64,000 nucleotides of DNA from JBEVJK01 sp963791325 (GCA_963791325.1 CAWBRU010000022.1:1-64000), one strand, 5' to 3'. Counted from the stretch's first letter, positions 53,547 through 63,184 are shown. The notes: a model not told the origin generated them from the letters alone. Translations and numbers: made by a program.

Positions 53547-54005
53547 CTAGCGGAGGAATACGGTCAGCGACCCGTCCGCTTCCAGCCGCGTCGCGACGAT
53601 GGCCGACGGCTCGACCCGTTCCTTGTCGAGCGCCGCCTTAAGCGCGGCATTGCCCGCTATCGCCTTCTGCAGGAGGTCCACCTTGTCTTTCGCGGCAGAC
53701 AGCATGCTGTCCAGCACCTGCCGGTCCGTCGCATCGGCCTCGATGTCGGAGAGGCGCACCACCTTGATCGTGCCGATTCCGGCAATGGTCGGAATCTGCT
53801 TGGCCGACCGGTCGTTGGCGTTGACCGCAGCCTTCACCGCTTCAAGATCGGTGACCGGCCGGGTGCTCTGCGTTGTGCCGACATCAGGGCTGACGGTGGT
53901 CGTGCTGGTCTCAGCCGGCGCTGCGGGCTTGGCGGCATCCTCGGCGCGCGCCGTCGCGGCGGCTGCAAGGAGAATGCCGGCGGCAAGAAGTGCAGTTCGT
54001 CGCAT
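53547..54005 (-). CDS. Periplasmic protein of unknown function
   Basis: 152 residues from ATG 54,005, with a Sec signal (MRRTALLAAGILLAAAATAR, cleavage after ARA). A Pro/Thr-rich segment follows, then a helical domain (TDLEAVKAAVNANDRSAKQI, IKVVRLSDIEADATDRQVLD, LLQKAIAGNAALKAALDKER) ending EADGSLTVFLR. I do not recognise a named family, though similar hypothetical proteins are common in rhizobia. Confidence 0.75.
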   Translation of the reverse strand: MRRTALLAAGILLAAAATARAEDAAKPAAPAETSTTTVSPDVGTTQSTRPVTDLEAVKAAVNANDRSAKQIPTIAGIGTIKVVRLSDIEADATDRQVLDSMLSAAKDKVDLLQKAIAGNAALKAALDKERVEPSAIVATRLEADGSLTVFLR

Positions 54006-54178
54006 GGTCGGGCCCCCCGTTCGATCGTCCAGTTGAGACAACCATCTCCGTGCGATCGGGTTCCCCGCCGAGCAGCGGCCGCGATTCCTGCGTCCAGGCT
54101 GTCCATGGGTCGTTTCCCGGCCGCTTGCTCCAGGCTAAGGTGCTGCCGGGACACCGATTGGCATGGAGAACACCGGTC

Positions 54179-55063
54179 ATGGCTGACACCGAAGCCTCGC
54201 TTCCTGCTCTCGCGCCTGCCCGGGTGGCGGTGATCACCGGCGCCGCCAGCGGCATCGGCCTGGCCACCGCCCGCCTGCTCGCCGCACGGCGAATGAAGGT
54301 GGTGCTCGCCGACCGCAACCGCGACGACCTGGAACGGGCGGCCGGCGAGGTCGCGGCCATCGCGCTTGCCGGCGATGGGGAAGCGGGCGACGCCATGGCG
54401 GTCACCTGCGATGTGTCCCGGCCGGAGGAGCTCGAACGGCTGGCCGAGGCCGCCTTTGCACGCTTCGGCGAAGTCTCGCTGCTGATGAACAATGCCGGCG
54501 TCGGCAACAATCCCGGCAAGCCGTGGGAGGACGTCGCCGGCTGGCAGAAGCTGATCGCGGTCAATTTCTGGGGCGCGGTGAACGGCGTTGCGGCCTTTGC
54601 CCCACGCATGCTGGCGCGCGGTCATGAAGGGTTGATCGTCAACACCGGATCCAAGCAGGGCATCACCACCCCGCCGGGCAACCTCGCTTACAACGTCTCC
54701 AAATCGGCGCTGAAGACCTACACCGAGGGACTGGCGCACGAGCTGCGCAGCATCCCGGGCTGCCGGCTCTCCGCGCATCTGCTCATTCCGGGCTTCACCT
54801 ATACCGGCCTGACCACCGGGGCGACCGAAAAGCCGTCCGGGGCGTGGACGGGCGACCAGGTCGCCGGCCATCTGCTGGAGCGCCTGGCGGCCGGAGATTT
54901 CTACATCCTTTGCCCCGACAACGAGACGCCGCGCGAGCTCGACGAGCGGCGCATGGCCTGGGCGATGGGCGACATCATCGAGAACCGTCCGGCCCTGTCG
55001 CGCTGGCATCCCGATTACAAGGACGCATTCCAGGCCTTCGTGGCCGCCGACGACCGCCGCTAG
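54179..55063 (+). CDS. Short-chain dehydrogenase/reductase
   Basis: 294 residues from ATG 54,179. Rossmann motif VAVITGAASGIGLATARLLA, NNAGVGNNP (NNAG motif), catalytic Ser in VNTGSKQGIT and Tyr/Lys in LAYNVSKSALKTYTEGLAHE. The C-terminal part (DEDD-like PDNETPRELDERRMAWAMGD) is longer than in minimal SDRs. The nucleotide-binding loop LADRNRDDLERA suggests NAD rather than NADP. Substrate unknown. Confidence 0.85.
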   Translation: MADTEASLPALAPARVAVITGAASGIGLATARLLAARRMKVVLADRNRDDLERAAGEVAAIALAGDGEAGDAMAVTCDVSRPEELERLAEAAFARFGEVSLLMNNAGVGNNPGKPWEDVAGWQKLIAVNFWGAVNGVAAFAPRMLARGHEGLIVNTGSKQGITTPPGNLAYNVSKSALKTYTEGLAHELRSIPGCRLSAHLLIPGFTYTGLTTGATEKPSGAWTGDQVAGHLLERLAAGDFYILCPDNETPRELDERRMAWAMGDIIENRPALSRWHPDYKDAFQAFVAADDRR

Positions 55064-55722
55064 ACCGGTCTTTGATCGCCGGCAAGCTTCGCCTCCCAGC
55101 GCGCCAGGAACGCCTCGGCCGACAGGGTCTGCATGTCGGGAACCGCCTGGTAAAGCCGTTCGAGCGGCCAATCCCACCAGGCGAGCGCCTCGAGCCGTGC
55201 TCCGATCTCGGGGGCAAAACGCGGCCGCAGGAGACGCGCCGGCGCGCCGGCAACGACGGCATAGGGGGCGACGTCATCGGTGACCACCGCATTGGCGCCG
55301 ACCACCGCGCCGTTGCCGATCCGCAACCCCGGCATGATCACGGCGCCGTGCCCGATCCAGACATCATGGCCGAGGACCACATTTCGCGCGCGCCGGTGGC
55401 CGCGAAAACCCTGGTCGACGCCGAGGTAGCGGAAATATTCGTTGGGCCGGTAGCTCAGCTTGTGGGTGGTGACGCGCGCCAGCGGATGTTCCAGCGCGTT
55501 GATGCGGCTGTTCGCGGCGATCGAGCAGAATTTGCCGATCTGCGCATAGATCGCCTCGCAATGGCGCTCGAAATAGGAGAAGTCGCCAAGGCTGACCTCG
55601 CGCAGCACCGACCTTGGCCCGACCGCGGTGAACGGGCCGAGCCGGCAGCCTTTGAGCTCGGCGGTTGCATGGATGCGCGGGGCGGGATCGGTGAAGCGCA
55701 GATCCGCCTCGGGCTCGCTCAC
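55060..55722 (-). CDS. Hexapeptide-repeat acyltransferase (phosphonate-type family)
   Basis: 220 residues from GTG 55,722 (MSEPEADLRFTDPAPRIHAT). Left-handed beta-helix repeats (LGPFTAVGPRSVLREVSLGD, NVVLGHDVWIGHGAVIMPGL, RIGNGAVVGANAVVTDDVAP, YAVVAGAPARLLRPRF). The region SRINALEHPLARVTTHKLSY matches the transferase family often seen in phosphonate clusters and related to CatB/chloramphenicol acetyltransferases. No phn genes are near, so its role may differ. It overlaps creA by 4 bp. Confidence 0.8.
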   Translation of the reverse strand: MSEPEADLRFTDPAPRIHATAELKGCRLGPFTAVGPRSVLREVSLGDFSYFERHCEAIYAQIGKFCSIAANSRINALEHPLARVTTHKLSYRPNEYFRYLGVDQGFRGHRRARNVVLGHDVWIGHGAVIMPGLRIGNGAVVGANAVVTDDVAPYAVVAGAPARLLRPRFAPEIGARLEALAWWDWPLERLYQAVPDMQTLSAEAFLARWEAKLAGDQRPV

Positions 55723-56204
55723 TGCGGCTTGCCCTTCTCCCAAACCACCTGCTGGTTGAACAGCGGCACGGTCGAGATCGCCATCTTCGCCGAACCGTTC
55801 TGAACCTGACGCGTGTGGGAAAGGTAGACGAGCGTGTCGTTGGCCTTGTCGTAGATGCGATTGACCACCTGCTTCTTCCAGATCAGGCTGATGCCTTGCT
55901 TGAACACCTCCTCGCCGCCCTCTCCCAGCGCAATGTCGCCGATCTTGATCGGCCCGGTCTGGCTGCAGGAAATCGCCGAATCCGACGGATCCTCGAACCA
56001 ATTGCCCTTTTGCAGCCGGTCCACCAGTCCACGGTCGAAATAGGAAATGTGACAGGTGACGCCCTCGACGGACGGGTCCTTGAATGCCTCGACGATGATG
56101 TCGTTGCCGAGCCAATCGACTCCGACCTTGCCGACCTGATCGGCCGCGGCGCATCCCATCCCTCCGACGATCAGTGCAGCCGAGAATGCCAGCGTTCGAA
56201 GCAT
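55719..56204 (-). CDS. creA: CreA family periplasmic protein
   Basis: 161 residues from ATG 56,204 with a Sec signal (MLRTLAFSAALIVGGMGCAA). The mature part carries the family motifs GKVGVDWLGNDIIVEAFKDP, VEGVTCHISYFDRGLVDRLQ, NWFEDPSDSAISCSQTGPI, and ends QVVWEKGKPQ. CreA is a conserved periplasmic protein of unknown function. GTGA overlap with the downstream transferase indicates one operon. Confidence 0.9.
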   Translation of the reverse strand: MLRTLAFSAALIVGGMGCAAADQVGKVGVDWLGNDIIVEAFKDPSVEGVTCHISYFDRGLVDRLQKGNWFEDPSDSAISCSQTGPIKIGDIALGEGGEEVFKQGISLIWKKQVVNRIYDKANDTLVYLSHTRQVQNGSAKMAISTVPLFNQQVVWEKGKPQ

Positions 56205-56429
56205 GAGGTTCCTCCTTGAGGTTCGAACCAGGACCAAGAGATGGCCTTGCCCGGTCCGGCTTGCAAGCCGGACAGTTGCGGCAACCGGCCGCCTTTGCCG
56301 GTGGCCGGTCGCCGCGCTAGAGTGCGCGCCTTGTTGGGATGTCGCCTTGCCCTTGGTCGATGGACCTGGTCCAAGGCGGTCTCTCCTGGTGCATCCCAAT
56401 CCCGCGGCAAAGGTCGGAAATCTCAGGCC

Positions 56430-57008
56430 ATGATGCGTTCGATTCTTGTCGGCATTCTGGTGTTGATGGCAGCCGGGGTCGGCTTCATCACCTTCCAGTG
56501 GTACCGGACGCTGCATGGCGGCGCGCCGTACGGCGCACCTTTCGCGCTGGTCGACCAGAAGGGCGCGCCGGTCACCGAGGCGGCATTTCGGGCGCAGCCT
56601 TCGGCGGTGTTCTTCGGCTTCACCCACTGCCCGGAGGTCTGCCCGACGACGCTTTTCGAGCTCGACGGCTGGCTGAAGCAGCTCGGACCGGAAGGCAAGC
56701 CGATCAAGGCCTATTTCGTCTCGATCGACCCCGAGCGCGACACCCCCCCGGTGCTCGACGCCTATGTCTCGAACGTCTCGGACCGGATCACCGGCATTAC
56801 CGGCAGCCCTGACAAGGTCGCCGCCATGGCCAAGGCCTACGGCATCTATTTCAAGAAGGTGCCGCTCGACGGCGGCGACTACACCATGGACCATACCGCC
56901 TCGGTGCTGCTGCTCGACAAAGGCGGCAGCTTCGCCGGCACCATCGCCTATGGCGAGAGCGCCGACACCGCGCTTGCCAAGCTCAAGCGCCTGGCCGGCG
57001 CCGGCTGA
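56430..57008 (+). CDS. SCO1/SenC family copper chaperone
   Basis: 192 residues with an N-terminal membrane anchor (SILVGILVLMAAGVGFITFQ) and a thioredoxin fold with the copper site FFGFTHCPEVCPTTLFEL (CxxxC) and the distant His in GDYTMDHTASVLLLDKGG. Helps assemble CuA of cytochrome c oxidase. The stop overlaps the prmA start (TGATG), so prmA is translationally coupled. Confidence 0.92.
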   Translation: MMRSILVGILVLMAAGVGFITFQWYRTLHGGAPYGAPFALVDQKGAPVTEAAFRAQPSAVFFGFTHCPEVCPTTLFELDGWLKQLGPEGKPIKAYFVSIDPERDTPPVLDAYVSNVSDRITGITGSPDKVAAMAKAYGIYFKKVPLDGGDYTMDHTASVLLLDKGGSFAGTIAYGESADTALAKLKRLAGAG

Positions 57009-57895
57009 TGACCGAGGCGCCTGCCGGCCAGACCCGGTTCTATGTCAGGACCGGCCACGCTACGGCGCTTGCGCTCTACGCCGCGGTTGAACAGGCTTTC
57101 GAGGACGACGGTCTGCCGCTCGGCATCTACGAGGTCGATGAGCAGCGGGCCATCGACGAGGTCTCGGTCTACGCGACGCAAAATGCTGCCACCATCGGCC
57201 GACGACTTCGCCGGATTGTCGAGGAGATTTCCCCAAGTCTTTCAATCGGCGAAGAAATCGTCCCTGATGTCGATTGGGTTTCGCGCTCGCTCGAAGGGCT
57301 GACCCCGGTCAGAGCGGGGCGCTTTTTGGTCCATGGCGCGCATGATCGCGGCAAGCGCCGGGCCGGCGACCTGGCAATCGAGATCGAGGCGGCGCTGGCC
57401 TTTGGCACCGGGCATCACGGCACGACGGCCGGTTGCCTCGAGCTGATCACCGAATTGGTCCGGCGCGAGCGTCCGCGCACCGCGCTCGACCTCGGCACCG
57501 GCAGCGGGGTGTTGGCGATCGCCTTGGCGCGGCTCGCTCATGCGCCGGTGCTGGCCAGCGACATCGACCCGGTGGCGACTGCAATAGCGGCGCACAACGC
57601 GCGGCTCAACCACGTCCACGCTTATGTGACGACGGTCACCGCAACCGGGTTCCGGAACCCGCTGATCGCCGGAAGCGCACCGTTCGACCTGATCGTCGCC
57701 AACATCCTTGCCCGTCCGCTGATCCGGCTGGCGCCGGCCATGGCGGCGCATCTGTCGCCCGGCGGCTCGGTCATCCTCTCCGGCCTGCTCGCTAGGCAAC
57801 GCCTGCCGGTGCTGTCGGCCTATGTCGGCCAGCGCTTCCGCCACCTGCGCACGCTGACGCGAGGTGGCTGGGCGAGCCTTCATCTGAAACGATGA
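57008..57895 (+). CDS. prmA: Ribosomal protein L11 methyltransferase
   Basis: 295 residues. An N-terminal substrate-recognition domain (QTRFYVRTGHATALALYAAV) leads to the SAM domain with AFGTGHHGTTAGCLELITEL, ALDLGTGSGVLAIALARLAH (motif I) and DLIVANILARPLIRLAPAMA (motif IV). It trimethylates L11. The order SCO1-prmA-M24 peptidase is normal for rhizobia. Confidence 0.93.
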   Translation: MTEAPAGQTRFYVRTGHATALALYAAVEQAFEDDGLPLGIYEVDEQRAIDEVSVYATQNAATIGRRLRRIVEEISPSLSIGEEIVPDVDWVSRSLEGLTPVRAGRFLVHGAHDRGKRRAGDLAIEIEAALAFGTGHHGTTAGCLELITELVRRERPRTALDLGTGSGVLAIALARLAHAPVLASDIDPVATAIAAHNARLNHVHAYVTTVTATGFRNPLIAGSAPFDLIVANILARPLIRLAPAMAAHLSPGGSVILSGLLARQRLPVLSAYVGQRFRHLRTLTRGGWASLHLKR

Positions 57896-57937
57896 TGTGA
57901 TGCCGCACCCGTCGATCCGGCGTGACCCGACGGCCAG

Positions 57938-58037
57938 CGCAATGCCAGAAGAACCGCAAACGGCATTCCGTCCGGAACTGCGGAAAAACAAAGACTTAGA
58001 GTGGAGCACCGATTGAAAGAGGCGGTGATCCGCTCTA
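57938..58037. repeat. Dispersed intergenic repeat, copy 3
   Basis: It begins GCAATGCCAGAAGAACCGC and contains CATTCCGTCCGGAACTGCGG and the core AAACAAAGACTTA (57,986-57,998). It ends with GCGGTGATCCGCTCTAG. It lies between prmA and the M24 peptidase gene. The three copies keep the same order of blocks. Confidence 0.65.
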
Positions 58038-58073
58038 GCGTCGCGGCCTGAACCAATCTCGCGGGAGCCGGCG

Positions 58074-59912
58074 ATGTTCCAGTCCTTCGATCAAGTCAGC
58101 GATCCTTCCGTCGGGGCGGAGCGCCTGCCTCGCCTGCGGCATTGGCTCGCCGAGAACCGCCTCGACGGCTTCCTGGTCCCGCGCGCCGACGAGCATCAGG
58201 GCGAATACGTCGCCAAGCGCTCGGAGCGGCTGCGCTGGCTGACCGGCTTTTCCGGGTCGGCCGGCGTTTGCCTGGTCCTCCCGGATGAGGCCACCGTCTT
58301 CGTCGACGGCCGTTACCAGCTGCAGGTCAGGGGCGAGGTCGACCTGGCGTTGTTTTCGATCGAGAACGTAGTCGAGACCCCGCCCGCCGCCTGGATCCGC
58401 GCGCATCTCGGCAGGGGCAAGCGCATCGGCTACGACCCCTGGCTGCACACGATCGCCGAGATCAAGGCGCTGAGCCGGGCGGCCGACAAGGTCGGTGCTG
58501 TGATGGTGCCGGTGGCCACCAATCCGATCGACCTTCTGTGGGCCGACCGGCCGGAGCCGCCACTGCGCCCAGTCACCATCCATCCGATCGGCTTCGCCGG
58601 CGAGTTGGCCAGGGACAAGCTGGCGCGGCTGGCTGCCGCGGTGGCCAAGGAAGGCGCCACCCATGCGGTGCTCACCGACCCTTCCTCGCTGGCCTGGGCC
58701 TTCAACATCCGCGGCAGCGACGTCGCCCACACGCCGTTGCCGCTCGGCTTTGCGATCCTGGCCGCCGAGGGGCTGCCCAGCCTGTTCATGGACCGGCGCA
58801 AGCTGCCGCGCGAGACGCGCGCCTATCTGACCCAGCTTGCCGACCTCAAGGCACCGGAAGAGCTCGAAACCGTGCTCGCCGAGCTGGCCAAGGGCAAGGC
58901 CCGCGTCGGACTCGACCCGGCACTGGCGGCCGAGCGGCTGAGGATGATCGTCAAGGAGAATGGCGGCAGCGTCGTCGCCATGACCGACCCCGCCCGGCTG
59001 CCGCGGGCGACCAAGAATGCGGCCGAGATCGCCGGCACCCGCGCCGCCCATCGCCGCGACGGCGCTGCCGTGACCAAACTGCTCGCCTGGCTCGACCGCC
59101 AGCCCGAACGCTCGCTCGCCGAGATCGACGTCGTCGTCAAGCTCGAGGAGAGCCGGCGCCTCGTCGGGGAGGAAGCACAGGCGCCGCTGCGCGAGATCGC
59201 CTTCGACACGATCGCCGGCACGGGTGCCAACGGCGCCATCATGCACTACCGGGTGTCGACGAAATCCAACCGCCGCATCGAGCCTGAAACCTTATTCTTG
59301 CTCGACTCGGGCGCTCAGTATGAGGACGGCACGACTGACGTTACCCGCACCGTGGCGATCGGCACGCCGAGCGCGGAGATGCGGGCCCGCTTCACCATCG
59401 TGCTCAGGGGCATGATCGCGATTTCGCGGCTGCGCTTCCCGCCGGGCACGCGCGGCGCCGACATCGATGCCTTCGCCCGCCACGCTCATTGGCAGGCAGG
59501 CATCGATTTCGCCCACGGCACCGGTCATGGGGTTGGCTCTTTCCTGTCGGTGCACGAGGGTCCGCAGCGCATTGCCAAGAGCGGCACCGAGAAGCTGCTC
59601 GAGGGCATGATTCTGTCCAACGAGCCGGGCTACTACAAGGAAGGGGCCTACGGCATCCGCATCGAGAACCTCATCCTCGTTGCGCCGGCCGCTCCGATCA
59701 CCGGTGGCGAGATCGCCATGCACAGCTTCGAGACGCTGACTCTGGTGCCGATCGATCGCCGGCTGATCGATCTCGGCCTGCTCAGCGACGATGAGCGCGC
59801 CTGGCTCGACGCCTATCACGCCAGGGTGGCGGCCGAGATAGCGCCGCTGCTCACCAGCGAGGAGCGCGCGTGGCTCGACCGGGCGACCGCGCCGCTTCAG
59901 CCGACCAGCTGA
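58074..59912 (+). CDS. M24 family aminopeptidase P (Xaa-Pro)
   Basis: 612 residues, the long form with two creatinase-like N-domains and a C-terminal M24 catalytic domain. Metal ligands: FLLDSGAQYEDGTTDVTRTV (two Asp), DFAHGTGHGVGSFLSVHEGP (His and substrate His), LSNEPGYYKEGAYGIRIENL (Glu) and the later Glu near RIEN. Cytosolic; releases the N-terminal residue before proline. Closes with the typical C-terminal extension LGLLSDDERAWLDAYHARVA. Confidence 0.92.
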   Translation: MFQSFDQVSDPSVGAERLPRLRHWLAENRLDGFLVPRADEHQGEYVAKRSERLRWLTGFSGSAGVCLVLPDEATVFVDGRYQLQVRGEVDLALFSIENVVETPPAAWIRAHLGRGKRIGYDPWLHTIAEIKALSRAADKVGAVMVPVATNPIDLLWADRPEPPLRPVTIHPIGFAGELARDKLARLAAAVAKEGATHAVLTDPSSLAWAFNIRGSDVAHTPLPLGFAILAAEGLPSLFMDRRKLPRETRAYLTQLADLKAPEELETVLAELAKGKARVGLDPALAAERLRMIVKENGGSVVAMTDPARLPRATKNAAEIAGTRAAHRRDGAAVTKLLAWLDRQPERSLAEIDVVVKLEESRRLVGEEAQAPLREIAFDTIAGTGANGAIMHYRVSTKSNRRIEPETLFLLDSGAQYEDGTTDVTRTVAIGTPSAEMRARFTIVLRGMIAISRLRFPPGTRGADIDAFARHAHWQAGIDFAHGTGHGVGSFLSVHEGPQRIAKSGTEKLLEGMILSNEPGYYKEGAYGIRIENLILVAPAAPITGGEIAMHSFETLTLVPIDRRLIDLGLLSDDERAWLDAYHARVAAEIAPLLTSEERAWLDRATAPLQPTS

Positions 59913-60193
59913 CGCAGCACGATCAGCACCGCCGCGCCGCTCAGGAACATGGTCATCAGGCTGCTGCCGCGCCAGGCCACCACGGCCGCAACGGCCAGCG
60001 CAGCGAGCTCCGCCGGACCGGCCGTCAGCAGCGCCGGCGCCACCAGCGTGGTGAGCACTGCCGCCGGCACCGCGTCGAGGCCGGCTTCGACACGCGGCGG
60101 CAGCCGCTCGAACCGCGACAACAGGAGATGGCCGCCGATGCGGGTGAGATAGGTCAACACCGCGCCGGCCGCGATGATCGCCAGCATCGTCAT
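59897..60193 (-). CDS. azlD: AzlD, small subunit of the AzlCD exporter
   Basis: 98 residues, three to four membrane spans (MLAIIAAGAVLTYLTRIGGH, AVLTTLVAPALLTAGPAELA, MTMFLSGAAVLIVLRQLVG). It overlaps azlC by 4 bp. AzlCD exports branched-chain amino acids across the inner membrane. Its 3' end overlaps the converging peptidase gene by 16 bp. Confidence 0.9.
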   Translation of the reverse strand: MTMLAIIAAGAVLTYLTRIGGHLLLSRFERLPPRVEAGLDAVPAAVLTTLVAPALLTAGPAELAALAVAAVVAWRGSSLMTMFLSGAAVLIVLRQLVG

Positions 60194-60912
60194 GCCTGCT
60201 CCTTCCCGCCGCCATCGGTCACCGGCAGCGCCGCAGCTAGCGCGATGCCGGCAAGTGCGCCGATCGAGATGTGCCAAGGCGAGCCGACCAGCCGCTCGGC
60301 GAGCACCGACACCACCGCACTGGCAGCCACCACGGGCAGCCAGCGCGGCCGCTTGCGGAAGCTCATCACCAGGCCCAGAAAGTAGATCGGCAGCAGGAAG
60401 TCGAGGCCGAGCCGGTGGGGGTCCGCAACGAGGCCGCCGAAATAGGCGCCGATGGCGGTCTGCACGATCCAGCAGATCCAGATCCCCACACCCAGCCCGG
60501 CGTACCAGGCAAAACGCAGCGGAAGTCCTTCGCCGATATGCCGTTCGGTCTCGGCGAACTGGGGGTCGCTCAGGAAGAAGAAGGTCACGGCTTGCTGGAC
60601 AACCGGCCAGGCTGCGATGCGCCGGCCAAGCGCGGCGGAGTAGAGCACATGGCGGAAGTTGACGGCGAAGATCGAAAGCACGATCACCCAGGGCGCGAGC
60701 CGTTGGCCGAACAGCTCGATGCCGACCATCTGGCTGGCGCCGCCATAGACCAGCGCGCTCATCAGCACCGCCTGTCCGGCCGTCAGCCCGTTGTCGACGG
60801 CAAGCGCGCCGAACAGCAGCCCGAACGGCAGGATGGCGATGATGACCGGCAGGCCGGCACGCAGGCCGCTGACGAAGTCGGCCTTGGAATCCGGCTTGAT
60901 GCTGACGTCCAC
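60190..60912 (-). CDS. azlC: AzlC, large subunit of the AzlCD exporter
   Basis: 240 residues, hydrophobic with the family motifs FVSGLRAGLPVIIAILPFGL, MSALVYGGASQMVGIELFGQ, FAVNFRHVLYSAALGRRIAA. Paired with AzlD. No Lrp-type regulator is adjacent here. ATG 60,912 follows an AGGAACC site. Confidence 0.92.
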   Translation of the reverse strand: MDVSIKPDSKADFVSGLRAGLPVIIAILPFGLLFGALAVDNGLTAGQAVLMSALVYGGASQMVGIELFGQRLAPWVIVLSIFAVNFRHVLYSAALGRRIAAWPVVQQAVTFFFLSDPQFAETERHIGEGLPLRFAWYAGLGVGIWICWIVQTAIGAYFGGLVADPHRLGLDFLLPIYFLGLVMSFRKRPRWLPVVAASAVVSVLAERLVGSPWHISIGALAGIALAAALPVTDGGGKEQA

Positions 60913-61024
60913 GGAAGGTTCCTCGTTCGGTTCGGCCGTGATGAGCCAAAGCGCCCGTCAATGCCAGCGAATTCGCCTGAAGGTTGCATCAACGCCGCTG
61001 AAGCGGCGCGACCCGATTGAGCCG

Positions 61025-63184
61025 CTAGGAGGCGCCGGCGCCGACCCGGTCGAACCATGCCGCCTCGTCGATCACCTCGACGCCGAGTTCGGACGCCTGC
61101 TTGAGCTTGGAGCCGGCACCTGGGCCGGCGACGACGAGGTCGGTCTTCTTCGACACCGAGCCGGCAACCTTGGCGCCGAGCCGCTCGGCCATCGCCTTCG
61201 CCTCCTCGCGCGACATCCGCTCGAGCGAACCGGTGAACACCACGGTCTTGCCGGCGACCGGCGAGGTGAGCGCGGGCGCCGGCTTCTCCTCCTCCGGCGC
61301 GACCTCCTCGAGCAGCCTGTCGAGCGCCTGCAGATTGTGCGCCTCGCCGAAGAATTCCACGATCGCCTCGGCAACGACGCCGCCGATGCCGCCCACCGAC
61401 AGCAGCTCCTGCCACGCCGCATTGCCCTTGGGCAACGCCTCGGCCGGGACCTCGGCCTCAACCGCCACCTGGCGCAGCGCTGAAAAGTCGAGGAACGCGC
61501 GCGCCAGCCGCTTGGCGTTGGTCTCGCCGACATGGCGGATGCCGAGCGCGTTGATGAAGCGCCAAAGGGCCACACGGCGGCGGGCATCGATCGCATCGAA
61601 CAGCTTGCGCACGGAGACTGCGCCAAACCCCTCCACCGCCTCGAGCTTTTCGGCGGCGCTCTGCTGGCGAGACTTGAGGGTGAAGATGTCGGCCGGCTCG
61701 CGCACCGTGAGAGCCTCATCGTCGGCGTTGAAGAAGAACTCGATCTGCTTCTCGCCAAGCCCCTCGATGTCGAAAGCGTTGCGCGAGACGAAATGCCGGA
61801 TCCGCTCCACCGCCTGGGCCGGGCAGATCAGCCCGCCGGTGCAGCGGCGCACCGCCTCGCCCTCTTCACGCACCGCATGGCTGCCGCAGGCCGGGCAGCG
61901 ATCCGGAAAGACGTAAGGCTTGGCTGAGGCGGGGCGCTTCTCCAAGACGACGTCGAGCACTTGCGGGATGACATCGCCGGCTCGCTGGATGACGACCGTG
62001 TCGCCGATGCGGATGTCGCGACCGTCGCGGATCGGCTGGCCGGTGTTGCCGATGCCCTTGATATAGTCCTCATTGTGCAAGGTGGCATTGGTCACCACCA
62101 CGCCGCCGACCGTCACCGGCTCGAGCCGGGCGACCGGCGTCAATGCCCCGGTGCGCCCAACCTGGATGTCGATGCCGTTGAGGACGGTCATCGCTTTCTC
62201 GGCGGCGAATTTGTGGGCGATCGCCCAGCGCGGGCTGCGCGAGCGGAAGCCGAGCCGCTCCTGGAGATCCAGGCGGTCGACTTTGTAGACCACCCCGTCG
62301 ATGTCGTAGGGCAGCTCGGCGCGCTCGGCCTCGATCTCGTGATAGTGGGCGAGGATGTCCTCGACCGAGCGGCAGCGGACCATGCGCTCATTGATCTTGA
62401 AGCCCCAATCGCCAAATCGCCGGACGACGTCGAATTGGCTTTCTCCGAGCGGCGCGGAGATCTCACCCCAGGCATAGGCGAAGAACTTCAGCGGCCGCGA
62501 GCGGGTCACCTCGGGATCGAGCTGGCGCAGGCTGCCGGCCGCCGAATTGCGCGGATTGGCGAACACCCGGCCGCTCTCGGCCATGCGCTGGTTGAGCGCA
62601 AAGAAATCATCCCGGCGCATATAGACCTCGCCGCGCACCTCGACGACGTCCGGCGCGCCCTTGGGCAGCTGCTGCGGGATCTCGGAGATGGTGCGGATGT
62701 TGGCGGTGACATTTTCGCCGGTGGTGCCGTCGCCGCGGGTAGCCGCCGTCACCAGTCGCCTGGCTTCATAGCGCAACGACATCGACAGGCCGTCGATCTT
62801 CGGCTCGGCGGTGAACACCAGCTCGCGCTCGGCCGGCCAGGACAGGAACCGCCGCACCCCGGCGACGAAATCGCCGACATTGGCGTCGGAAAAGGCGTTG
62901 TCGAGCGACAGCATCGGCCGGGCATGGACCACGGGGCCGAACGTCCCGGCGGGCGCGGCGCCGACTTTCAGCGACGGCGAATCGGGCCGCACCAGCTCCG
63001 GGAAGCGCGCCTCGATCTCGGCGTTGCGGATCCGCAGCGCATCATATTCCCCGTCCGAGATCGTCGGCGCGTCCTCGGCATGGTAGCGGCGGTCGTTCTC
63101 CGCGATCTCGCCGGCCAGCCGGGCGAGCTCGGCCACGGCTTCGGCTTCGGTCAGTTGGGCAACGGGGGTGAGGTCCTCGGCCAT
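61025..63184 (-). CDS. ligA: NAD-dependent DNA ligase
   Basis: 719 residues. N-domain Ia with DRRYHAEDAPTISDGEYDAL; adenylation domain with the active-site Lys in VFTAEPKIDGLSMSLRYE; OB domain (PVARLEPVTVGGVVVTNATL); the four-Cys zinc finger (CPACGSHAVREEGEAVRRC to ICPAQ); helix-hairpin-helix repeats; and a C-terminal BRCT domain (VAGKTVVFTGSLERMSREEA). It seals nicks in replication and repair. The start ATG 63,184 is conventional, 53 bp after recN. Confidence 0.96.
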   Translation of the reverse strand: MAEDLTPVAQLTEAEAVAELARLAGEIAENDRRYHAEDAPTISDGEYDALRIRNAEIEARFPELVRPDSPSLKVGAAPAGTFGPVVHARPMLSLDNAFSDANVGDFVAGVRRFLSWPAERELVFTAEPKIDGLSMSLRYEARRLVTAATRGDGTTGENVTANIRTISEIPQQLPKGAPDVVEVRGEVYMRRDDFFALNQRMAESGRVFANPRNSAAGSLRQLDPEVTRSRPLKFFAYAWGEISAPLGESQFDVVRRFGDWGFKINERMVRCRSVEDILAHYHEIEAERAELPYDIDGVVYKVDRLDLQERLGFRSRSPRWAIAHKFAAEKAMTVLNGIDIQVGRTGALTPVARLEPVTVGGVVVTNATLHNEDYIKGIGNTGQPIRDGRDIRIGDTVVIQRAGDVIPQVLDVVLEKRPASAKPYVFPDRCPACGSHAVREEGEAVRRCTGGLICPAQAVERIRHFVSRNAFDIEGLGEKQIEFFFNADDEALTVREPADIFTLKSRQQSAAEKLEAVEGFGAVSVRKLFDAIDARRRVALWRFINALGIRHVGETNAKRLARAFLDFSALRQVAVEAEVPAEALPKGNAAWQELLSVGGIGGVVAEAIVEFFGEAHNLQALDRLLEEVAPEEEKPAPALTSPVAGKTVVFTGSLERMSREEAKAMAERLGAKVAGSVSKKTDLVVAGPGAGSKLKQASELGVEVIDEAAWFDRVGAGAS

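Noticed and set aside
58035..59246. 403-codon minus-strand frame opposite the M24 peptidase
   Set aside because: Antisense shadow with no family signal.
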